Below, in pieces: positions 1 to 10,140 of a stretch of DNA of 64,000 nucleotides. Each line of letters starts with the position of its first letter. The stretch's first letter is position 1. Location: contig CAIIXF020000001.1 of the NCBI GenBank assembly GCA_903813345.2, positions 49,185,885 through 49,249,884 of the forward strand, given 5' to 3'. The notes beneath the pieces are model-generated. The model made no database searches and was not told the origin of the DNA. It worked only from the letters and a program-made list of their open reading frames with translations. The position numbers and the translations under genes are program-made. This DNA comes from Owenia fusiformis (Eukaryota > Annelida > Polychaeta > Sabellida > Oweniidae).

Positions 1-208
1 ATTTTTATTATATTAATTTATTATTTGAATTACCACAACTGGCATCACACCATCTTCAGATCCATTTTAGTCAGACAAAGATTATTCAAAATTAAATCAA
101 TTAAAATATGCACTCCAGTTGTCTAGTTAAATTCCATATATCTTGATGAGAGTAAAGAATTGAATCTCAAGGTTCATTCTATGACAAAAGTGGAATGTCT
201 AATTTTAG

Positions 209-815
209 ATGAACAACCTTGACCTTAACAACCTTGACCCCAGTTTGAAGAGTGTATTTGACCAAGTGGGTATATCAGCCAAAGACCTCCAGGATAAGGA
301 AACTGCTACATTTATATATGACTTCATAAAACAACAGGGAGGGCTTGATGCAGTTAGGAAAGAGACAGAAAGAGGTAAGATACTAAATGTGATAAATAAG
401 TTAAGTCCAAAGAGAGAGAGCACTTCTTTTCAGTTAACAGGGTTTATATTTTAGAACCGCCCACTAGATTTATATGCACCCTTTTATGCACATATTTAGG
501 CAAACAAATTGAGAGATTGATTTGCCATTATGAAAGGGATGTATCTTGGTATATTTTATTTATGTTTTAGGCTGTTCCCCAGCTACTTTCAAACCAGTTA
601 AGAGTGGGATGGCTGCCCGACCCCCTCCCCCATCCAGAAACAGGGGAGCCCCTCTCCCACCACCACCTGGTCGAAATAGGGCTGTCCCTCCTCCTCCCCC
701 ATCTTCTAGAGGGCTTCAGCGTAGCATGGATGCTCCCCCTCCTCCAGCTTCATCCAAAGGTATGGGTGCCTCATCCCGGCCCCTGCCACCCAGACAAGGA
801 ACAAAATTAAAAGAG
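209..815 (+). other. WASP-type GTPase-binding/autoinhibitory segment and polyproline exons
   Basis: Exons 209-374 and 571-815 of the chimeric caspase gene. The first encodes a clear relative of the WASP/N-WASP autoinhibitory region (NNLDP, GIS, IYDFI, GGLDAVR in the family order). The second is a polyproline tract with Pro4-5 runs separated by SRNRG/GRNR, the kind of sequence that binds profilin and SH3 domains in WASP. The CRIB half and WH1 domain, if present, would lie before position 1. No WH2-central-acidic tail occurs anywhere in the gene. Confidence 0.8.
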
Positions 816-3800
816 GTAGGCTTTCTGAAAGCAAGTTTTGATATTAGTCTCAGCTACTACTGTTGATTTGCTACGTTTTTGCGTTGCTGTTGTCTAGTAT
901 TGTAATTGTAATCATGGAATTTGAGGGCTATGTTTCGGGAGGATCTGCATGTTTAGTTCATCCAGAGGGAAATATCTACAGTATTTCTTACAAGTACCCA
1001 GATCATTAACATCACGTACATGTATGTTATTTATTTGCATATTAGAAGTCTGATCCTACAAACAAAACCAAATTTACAAGTGCACCTGATGAAGAATGTG
1101 AATCAGCTCTTGTACCACCAGAATCAGGTATTTACTGTTTTACAATGTGGATAACACTCCCATTAGGGGGTCTTCCATCTTATTTGATGTGTGGTACTGT
1201 TACAAATTGAATTAAACACACAATACAATACAATTTTAATTCAAAAATTAACCTACATGTAAGTTGAAGAAATCATTATTAAGAGCTTTATAAAGATCTT
1301 TTTAATAGATCACCAATAAAGAACATCAAATACGCTTGGATATATTGGTCATATTGATGATGTCATAGTTTGTAGGTAGTTATATTTGCAAACAACATAT
1401 ACTGAGATATTATTTCTTTAGAATTAGCATTAAATTGATCCTGTTTTTGTTGCTTATAATGTCTCCACCAAATATGGTGACATATTGTTATGGTCTCCAA
1501 CTTTTTGTGATGGCTGTTGGTGTCTGGCAGTTGGTGTCTAACAGTCGGCGTCTGTAACAAATTCTTACAACTTCCAATAACTTAACAAATACAGTTTAGA
1601 CCGACTTCAATTTTTTTCAAAATCCTCTACAAGTTTTTAAAAGTTCAAATCTGAGTTCAGATTTGAGATTTAACCTTCAATGACCTTCTTGAGGTCAAAA
1701 AGGTCTTTTCAACTTGTTTCAAATTGACCAATTTTTTTTTCAAAATCATCTTAGTTCTCAGAAGTTCAAATCTGACTATTTGAGATTTGACCTCCAATGA
1801 CCTTCTCATGGTAAAAAAAGGTTGAAGAATTTTTTTCAAAATCACCTGCAAGGTCTCAGAAGTTCAAATCTGACTTTAGATTCGAGATGCTTCAAATTGA
1901 CCAATATTTCTCAAAATCCTCTACAAGGATTCTGATTTGAATTTAGTTTTAGATTTGATCTTCAATAACCTTCTCAAAGTGAAAAAGGTCAAAAAGGTAT
2001 TTTTCAACTTGCTTCAAATTTTTTTCAAAAACATCTACAAATTCTCAGAAGTTTAAATCTGACTTGTGATTTGACCTTCAATGACCTTCTCAAGGTCAAA
2101 AAGACCTAAAAGGTATTTTTCAATTTACTTCAAATTGACTTATTCTTTTCACAAGATCAGCTACAAATTCTCAGAAGTTTAAATCTGACTTAAGATATTG
2201 TGCGCAACTAGGTGTTGACATTTTGTAATGATAATGCCTTGTTGGAAATATTGCTTCCTGCTACCTATTGCATTATCAATCTGGCCACTATATCCTAGCT
2301 GCTTTAGCCAAAGGTGAGAGTGTTTATTCAAATTGAAACTGGATATCAACACTTTAATTTCCCCAAAGTATATTTAGTAAAGAGTAGATTTGACTTTTTC
2401 TTCCAGTCAACTACAATATACCTGGCTATGTTTTTGCCATTGGAGAAACACAATGTACTAACTGTTCTGTGGCCTTCAGTCAATATGAGTCCAAGGTGAG
2501 TCCAATTTAAGGAAGTCTACAAAACTATGTACATCAGGATCCAATATTTTCTTAACTTAAAGTTTCTTATTTGTAATGTTCTTGTTTGGTATTCATAGTT
2601 ATTATTTTTACCTGAAAGCATGAGAATAAAACACAATTTGTGTTACTTTTACCTTTACTCAGATGAACTTCCAAGTCACTCTTGATCATATTTATCAGGC
2701 AGGTTATAGACATCTTAATTTTACATGTGGGTTACTACAGTATGTGAATTAAAGGGACTTTCACCTAGGAAAGTTTTTACTCTCTAGTACTGACTGGGAG
2801 GTGCCTTGTTTATTTCAGTTCACTTGTGATTGCCGCACAATTGCTCTTTGTAAGAAATGTTCAATTGATCACACACAGCATGGGTGAGTATTAATAGAGC
2901 CTGTAAAGTGTAAAATACTGCAGTAATGTCAGTGAACATTAAGTCCACACTTGGCACGCATGATATTCCTCTGAATGTTTAGCATTGTCTGCATAGGGTG
3001 AGAATGTTTTTGTCAAAATCATCAATTTATGAAAACTTTGAATTACTCTGAGAAATATTTTTACTGCCAAATAGATCTGATCATATTTAGTTATACTTCA
3101 GCAATGGCTAAAATGTGCATGTATGAATTCTGATTAATTTTGTTTTGTCTCATTTATGGTTTTCAGGACACAAAGGATGTTCAAAGAAAATGTTATACAG
3201 AAACACAGATATGATAAGCTGAGAACTTCGATCACGAAAAACTTATTAGGCAAGCTCAAGTCTGATATTACATGTACTAGCATCTTAAAGGGTTCAAATG
3301 TAAACAAAGTATTGATTGATGAAGAAATATTTGGGCGTTCGCAATCAGCAGCAGGGCTTGCAATCATATGTGGCCATAAGGACATACTTCAATATCTTTT
3401 AGAGAATTATGGAACATCCCTCTTTAAAGAGGCACTTGGTACTTGGCAGAAAAGCCTTGGAATGTTGGTTATCCAGAATCCACAGGAAGATCTGGCATGT
3501 CTTTCCTACATAGATGAGTTTTACCCTGATCTTATACGTAAGGATTTTGGGAATCAACATACTGGCAATGCGCTTCATGTTGCTTGTTCAGATTCAGTAT
3601 CTGTCAAAGCAAGTGTGTCAAAAAGTCATTTAAAGCAAGTGAATTATCTAATAGCTCAGGAGTTTGATTTAAACGCCAAAGACAGTTCTGGCAACACACC
3701 ACTTCACAATGCATGTAAAATTACTGATCCTAGTATTGTTGAAACATTACTGACTCATGGAGCAAACTCCAGTGCTGAAAATCATGAGATGCAAACGCCA

Positions 3801-6800
3801 TTATTTCATCTGATGGCTTCCATTGAGGATAAACAACCATGTCATGTGATGATTGGAAAGAATGTCCGCAAGTGTATTGTGCTTCTGAGAAAAGCTGGTG
3901 CTTCTCATAAAACATCTGGTTTTGTCTCTATTGACACTGGATCTGCATGTAAGAGAGTAGCATTGTCAGATTTGAAAGCATATAAGCGTCCCGGTGTAAA
4001 AGATGCAGTGACATTGAGAGACCTAAAAATAATCGAAGGTATTAACCCCAACAGTAGAGACTTAAAAATGGATGTTACATATAACCAAGTTCCAGAGGAG
4101 CAGGGTACGGGTTCTAGCAAACTAGCATGCGATATTTATCCCCAATCATTCGAAGAACCAGAGAAAATTCAAGTCAGTACAGAAAATTTGGAAGAAGATG
4201 ATACTTCATCAAGTCATCCTTTGGGAAAGAGACTTGCTATGATCACTAACCAGTCTCCTAATGAGTTGTTAACTGAGACAATTGAAACAAACTCAACAAC
4301 TCCTTTGTCAGCTGGAGCTTCAAAAACTGACATCACAGGGCACATTATAGATATACCTAGTCACTCCACCTGTGTTGTTTCAACTGAGACAAGTGATGCA
4401 ATCCCTGTCACCCATCCAACTACTACTACAGGAGAACCAATAACTGACATATCAAGTTACATCACCGGTAAACCTGCTTGTCCCTCTACTAGTAATGTAT
4501 CTACTGAGATAATGATTGCCTCTCAAAATATACCAGCAGCAGGAGGATCAGCTATTTCCTCTAACATTGTACCAACAACTACTGCAGCAGATACTGTAGC
4601 ATCTGAGATGAGTTCATTGACTGTCACATCAAGTAGTTCTAGTCAGGGGAAGCCTGTGAATGCAGCTGAAATGGATCTGGCACAGATGTGCCTTGACTTT
4701 AAGCAGGTAGACTTAATTGTGGCCATAGCCAGCTTTTTTCCAAGAGATTAACAATTTTTTATTGTTTTACAATTTTTAAGAGAAAGAAGCAATCTGATGA
4801 TTAGGATTTCGACATTTTATTCTATAAATATACATTAATTTGAAACTCAAAATCCATGAACATACATGTATATCTAATTGCATGGATTGAATCAGCTGTT
4901 CAGTTCGTGTCACAATTATGATGTCAGATCATGTGATTAAATTTATATCAGATCATGTAGTTTTCTTTTTATTTGAATTTTAGATGCATGCTGAGTTGTT
5001 GGAAAAAGAACTTAAAGAAACATTGGGACAAAGAGAGAATGTGCTATTGTCTAACTATGCAAGTAAAATGAGTGACATTAATGAAATGCTGAAGAAATTG
5101 GCAGTTTCAAAATATGAACCAAGTATGTTTTGTATATTCCAGTTTAGTCAAAAGAGAATTATGAAATGTGTAACAGTTTATGTTGAGAAGTATTAGTGTC
5201 TGTTTCAGCTTCCTAGGTTTTATGTTTTTTTCTGGGTACATAGTCCATGGATTCACCATGTTGTTCCAATCCACAAATTTACCATTCTTATGTCTTGCAT
5301 TCTGGGTTCAGGGCTGGTGTTGAAGATCTGTAACAAATTGTTACATTTTTAGTTATAAACATTTGCAGGGATGACATTTTGTCATGTTAAAGACGACAAT
5401 CATATTTTTGAAATTATGTTTGACCCATTTTAGATTTTACTAATTTTTGAGCATTCTGATGTCCTCATATCCTCTGTTTTGATAAATGGCCTTTATCATT
5501 TCAGTTTTGGATGTTGTAATTGAGAAGGTTAAGCCAGATGATCTCGGAATGAGGCAGCTTAGTAAAAACTTAGATGAGGTTTGCTTTATTTTCAATTCTA
5601 GTTAATTAATATGCCAATTGAGAGTAATTGTAATATTTTATGAGTTTGCTTGTACGGTTGTACCTGCATAATTCTACATTTTCATTCAAAACAAGTATGT
5701 TAGTATTACCCACAAAAAAATTAAAGAATAACTTATGATGTCAAATTGCTTTACTTATTCAGGTGTATAAGATGACTTCAAAGCCAAGAGGCAGAGCTCT
5801 TATCATTAACAATGAAGACTTCTCTAAAACAAAATTGCAGAATCGTGATGGTTCAACTATTGACCGTGTTAGACTTGAGACACTTCTGCGTGGCTTTGAT
5901 TTTGAAGTTGAAACTTTGCTGGATAAAACAGCTCAGGTATACAGTCTATTGTGTATGAATTTATAAAATTATAAAAAGTTATTAGCTATATGTTGCTTTT
6001 AGAGTACCTAAAATACTTAAACATTATAAAAAGACTTAATAAAACCTAATCCAACATTGTAGGAGATCAATGACATATTGGAGGATGAACGTAGAAGACA
6101 CGACCATCATTATAATGATGCATTTATTCTTGTGATACTGAGTCATGGGACAAATAAGCCAAACAGTTGTGTGTATGGAGTAGATGGTGCTAAAGTACCC
6201 ATAAATACTATAACCTCCTACTTTGAAGGGAAGAATTGTCCTGATTTGAAAGGCAAACCAAAGTTATTCTTCATGGCAGCCTGTCAAGGAAGTATGCTAT
6301 ATATATGTACTATATTTTTCCATTACAATGTGCATATATTTAAACAGATCTGTATTGTTATGATAGCAATTGCTTCATTGTAGCCTATATAAAAATAGGT
6401 TAATCATTTGATGTGCTCTCCAAATTTTTGCACTTATTTTCTAAAAGCAGTTATTAAGCATATGTATCAATTATATGTTCTTCAATTTCTTTATTACTTA
6501 TTATTTGATATAATTATAATAATGTAATGTAGTGATGGTGCCAGAATGTACAATATAAGTTCATATTAAGTCTGTTATCTTCTGTATCTCTAAAGAGAAA
6601 TAACCTTGAAACTGTGAATGTCAAATATTTCAGACACCTGTCATTCAGCTACTGACTATGCAAATGCTCCATCGCCAGATGAATCTCAAATGTCTGAGCC
6701 CAATATTCCTAGCATACCTGATACTGATGATGGACCATCTGATAAGCCACACAAACATACTAAAGCTGACATGCTGGTTGCATGTGCATCTGTGGAAGGT

Positions 6801-9242
6801 AAGCTAATAATCATGTTGTTTGTTTTTTGTTTTATTTATTTATCTTTTATTAATTGAGCTTCTACATGCATGTAATACCTAGTAATATGTACATGTACAA
6901 GCAGTTAGGCCTATTTGCATAGCTTCCGGGACCCAGACTCCTAGCTTGATGTGTTATATAATATTTGGCTGTAAATAAACAAAATAACTAAACTAAAAGT
7001 TGAGTCTGTTTTAATCTGACCAAAATGGAGGTTTATTGTTAAAAAACAGACAACACAAGAAAACATACCTTGTTTAATTACCGGTAAGTAGATATTATTC
7101 GTAATGCCAGGGATTGGTATGACCATAGAGGTTTTATATTGACTATTACCCTTGAAAGATTAGACTCCAAATGAAAATTGACAAGTATTAACAAATTTTT
7201 TTCCGTGATAGAGGCAACATTTGATGGATTTTTACTTGATATTTTTAAGTATGTATTTTATTGCATGCCATATTTCACTCGATATTGTAGTGCATGATCA
7301 TATGATTAAATCTTTTTTTGTAGATTATGTGTCTTTTCGTGATGAACAACTAGGTACTTGGTTTATCTACCATCTTGTGAAGGTCTTTGGGGAAGAGGCA
7401 CATCAGAAAGACATCAATAAATTGCTGACTAAGGTAAATGAAAATTGAATAATAGTTAAGAACTTTCATATTTACTTAAGTAAAGTGCTTTCAGAGATTT
7501 ATGGGTGAAGTAGTGATGTGTATGCCAAATATGATGCATTATGACTTCCCAGGTATCACTTCTAGCATTTCCATTATCCTTTATCTCTCCGTGAGTGTAT
7601 TTTGCTGGCATATTTGTTATATGAATGTGTATCATTGTATTTGTTTAAATACTATGTCTTGTACATGTATATTGCAGTGCTATAAATTATCAAATGTTAT
7701 TATTTTTTATGAGCCAAGCTAATAGCTGGTGTTTAATCAACAGGGAACATTATCACATAACCAACTCAATTAATGATAAGAAAAGCACAAGCATATTGAT
7801 ATAAAGGCATAAAAACAAGACCTCTACAATGGCTTAATTCGTGCAAGAACTTAATAATTTATAGACTTTTTTCTGATTTATTTCTGAATATATCCTTTAA
7901 CATAATGTATTTCTTGTTCCCTTATACTGTGCACATTTCCTCACATGACACACATGCCACAGTTACTCCACCATGCCAAATTAGGGGCAATGGTTGTGCA
8001 GTTGCTAGCATCTGTGTTGATCACTTGGATAACCTTACATTTTATTTTACCATCCTTGAACTCTGTTGTGATGCTCCCAACATCTTCTTCACACAATATC
8101 TAGTTGATTATGTTTGACTTGATTTCACTCTGAATAAGGTTTGAAGATTTACCAAATATTCCAGCAGATGGTGGTCGAACTTCCTTTCTCATGATAGATG
8201 ATCTTTCATTGCAAGTCCTGCAAATCATCCACACAATGTTCCTTGATACCCCCTCAGATCGGGTTGGCCTCTTTCCTACACTGTTACAGTGAAAGAAAAT
8301 GGTCTAATTGTGTTGTGGTCTCCATGGTCACCGATGATCACCGAGTCACAGCGTTTGTAATTTAGCATGCAATCTGACCTGGAACTCAGTTAATATTGGA
8401 TATTCTAATATGATACGTGACGTCACAATAGCGGGAACAATTGATTTACTGGTCTATATTGGAGTATGTATGACCGCTAAAATTTAGAAATGCAAAAGTT
8501 GTGTTTCTTGTCTGTTTATCATATTAGAATCATAACAAAGACCTCGATTTTATGATTTATGTCAAATATATGACCTCAATTTTTTATTCTGGGAATTGCC
8601 AAAGATAATATTTGTTTTAACAATGAACAGAATAGAATTTTCAGTCATAAATCATAAAATCTCGGTCTTTATTCCTCAACAATATATATTAATGCTTTTG
8701 CGATGTTAAAATCTTAAATTTTTTCAAATCTTGCAGCTATTATATTATTATCATATTTCGTTAATTTGTGACTTCTAAATTCATTTTAATTATGATCTTT
8801 CAGAACCTGAAATGTAGGTAACAGTAGCCCCCCTACTTTTTTTCCCCAAGCTCAAATAGAATATATCATATTGTCAACATTGAGTGAAATAAATTCTCGG
8901 GAATTTCCATGGGTTTTCGCTACTATTATATTCCAATAATTTGAACTATGGAATTCCGTGACAAATGTGTATGTGTAAACATGGAAAGGATTTTGAAAAA
9001 ACTAGATTCATTTCAGTAAATCATACTGTTTTAATTTTTTATGGAATGTCACATTCATGTTTTTGTAATATTTCTTATTTATGTTTCAGGTGAAGAGAGA
9101 TGTGGCCAATAGAAAAACACCAAGTCAAAAGCACATCATGATTCCCAATATCCCTTATAATACACTAGTTAAGGAACTGTACTTCTTCCCAGGCATTGTT
9201 GGAACCAGTGGAGTGACACTTCCTCCTGATTCCAATTTCTGA
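209..9242 (+). CDS. Chimeric WASP-GBD / zinc finger / ankyrin / caspase protein (5' end possibly outside window)
   Basis: Thirteen exons join in phase: 209-374, 571-815, 1046-1127, 2407-2495, 2819-2883, 3167-4706, 4984-5122, 5505-5578, 5763-5936, 6063-6291, 6634-6798, 7324-7433, 9090-9242. Together they give 1076 residues and a TGA stop at 9240. Residues 1-55 match the WASP/N-WASP segment after CRIB (LNNLDPSLKSVF, IYDFIKQQGGLDAVR). Residues 56-137 are proline-rich (PPPPSRNRG, LPPPPGRNR). About 165-216 is a Cys/His module. About 230-470 has ankyrin repeats (GNTPLHNACK). About 480-729 is Ser/Thr-rich. From 801 there is a caspase fold with SHG (His886), AACQG (Cys932) and the p10 signature YVSFRDEQLGTWF, ending in KELYFFPG. 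The ATG at 209 directly follows TTTTAG, so it may be either the start codon or the first codon after a splice acceptor. Inference: an initiator-like or regulatory caspase tied to actin/Rho GTPase signalling. A mis-join of two genes is possible, but no WASP VCA tail and no separate caspase start appear between them. Confidence 0.8.
1459..2246 (+). mobile_element. Satellite-bearing interspersed element, copy A
   Basis: Lies in the intron 1128-2406 of the caspase chimera. The left end is a degenerate hairpin (GTCTCCACCAAATATGGTGAC), followed by a TTGTTATGGTCTCC head and TGTAACAAATTCTTACAAC. Then come about four decayed units of the roughly 136-bp satellite (TTCAAATCTGA, GACCTTCAATGACCTTCT, CTTCAAATTGAC). 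The right end is GGTGTTGACATTTTG...TAATGCCTTGT. Related to copies at 28500-30310 and 48885-50047. No ORF, so non-autonomous. Confidence 0.75.
2407..2883 (+). other. Zinc-binding module (FYVE/B-box-like) encoded by two small exons
   Basis: Exons 2407-2495 and 2819-2883 encode C-x2-C (CTNC), then FTCDC, then C-x2-C (CKKC) and D-H-x3-H. The spacing resembles a treble-clef FYVE-like finger or a B-box; I cannot tell which. It lies directly before the ankyrin exon. Confidence 0.6.
5763..9242 (+). other. Caspase catalytic domain (p20 and p10)
   Basis: Five exons (5763-5936, 6063-6291, 6634-6798, 7324-7433, 9090-9242). Seen: RALIINNEDF, then NRDGSTID with the first S1-pocket Arg; SHG with the catalytic His; FFMAACQG with the catalytic Cys codon at 6282-6284; an inter-subunit linker rich in D, P and S (PDTDDGPSD) that could be cut during maturation; p10 start ADMLVACAS; YVSFRDEQLGTWF with the second S1 Arg; and C-terminal KELYFFPG. 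The Gln of the family motif QACxG, which normally lines the S1 pocket, is Ala. Confidence 0.9.
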
Positions 9243-10140
9243 AAGACAATAATTGACTATGAGTGAATTAAGAATTAAATCATGAACATTGTCCTATGAA
9301 CAAGTGGTTTTCCCACACTTGGATGATGATGCTTTGATGCAAGAAACAGCAAGATATCTTATAGTTATCTTACAGTTTTGCACATTCGTTCTACAGCTTA
9401 AATTAGCTGTATCATACATATTCAAGACACAAGCATGCTTTATTACTTTCTGAGCAATCAAATTGCAGTATCACCATGTATCAGACAGCTAAGCTTCAGA
9501 AATGTTACTAATCAAAGGACAATTCTCGGTTTGGAGAACAGTCTCCTGGGCTAATAATTTTTTTCATGAAAAATATAGAAATATTACCCAAATTAAACTA
9601 TGAATATTCAAAATAGGACATTTAAATCTACAAGATGTAAAAATAACAAATTGGTCTGAAGCAGGGATAACGCTCAATTAGACCGATTCAATAAAATACA
9701 AGTCTCGATTTGGGGAAAGAAGTACATCAGTAGTGTACTGCGCTAATATTTTTTTGCAAAAAATCTAGAAATATTACCCAAATTAAATTATGACTATTCA
9801 AAAGAAGACATTCAAATCTATATTATGTAAAAAAATCAAATTTGTCCGAAGCAGGGATAATGCTCATTTAGATTGATGAACTTCGTTCTCCAAACTGAGA
9901 ATCGTCCTTTGATAAGAGAAAAAAACAGTCAAAATTATAATAACATGATTGATAAGCCAAATGGGTGCTAATGTATGTCTAGGGGTTAGGAATGAACTAC
10001 TGGTTGAATTTATTATGTCCCCAAGTCTCCAACATTTTTGTGGACAGTGTTCAACGGTTGATGTTAAGCAGTTGGTGTCTGGCTTTTAGCGTCTGTACCA
10101 AATGGCAGGTTGTGTAATTTTGCGTGTTAATGCCATATTT
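9243..10140. other. 3' flank of the caspase gene; 3' UTR and short repeats
   Basis: No coding exon seen. Contains the inverted-repeat element at 9511-9913 and, at about 10005-10130, a short relative of the satellite element head and tail without the satellite (GTCTCCAACATTTTTGTGG, GTCTGTACCAAATGGCAG, TTTTGCGTGTTAATGCC). Confidence 0.5.
9511..9913. mobile_element. Short inverted-repeat element with internal duplication
   Basis: Terminal inverted repeats of about 29 bp: ATCAAAGGACAATTCTCGG at the left pairs with the complement ending in CGTCCTTTGAT at the right. The inside is a diverged tandem duplication of about 185 bp; both halves carry AATATTACCCAAATTAAA and GAAGCAGGGATAA. No ORF. Lies about 270 bp after the caspase stop. 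Confidence 0.75.

Noticed and set aside
604-810. Alternative frame in the polyproline exon
   Set aside because: Shadow of the proline-rich WASP-like frame, which alone fits both splice phases.
7221-7330. Open frame running into the exon at 7324
   Set aside because: The upstream part is intron; the caspase p10 signature starts only after the TTTTTTGTAG acceptor.
8130-8310. Possible decayed protein fragment on the - strand (RPPSAGIFGKS-like reading)
   Set aside because: Stops and frame changes on both sides; could be a dead transposase or cellular gene relic, but I cannot name it.
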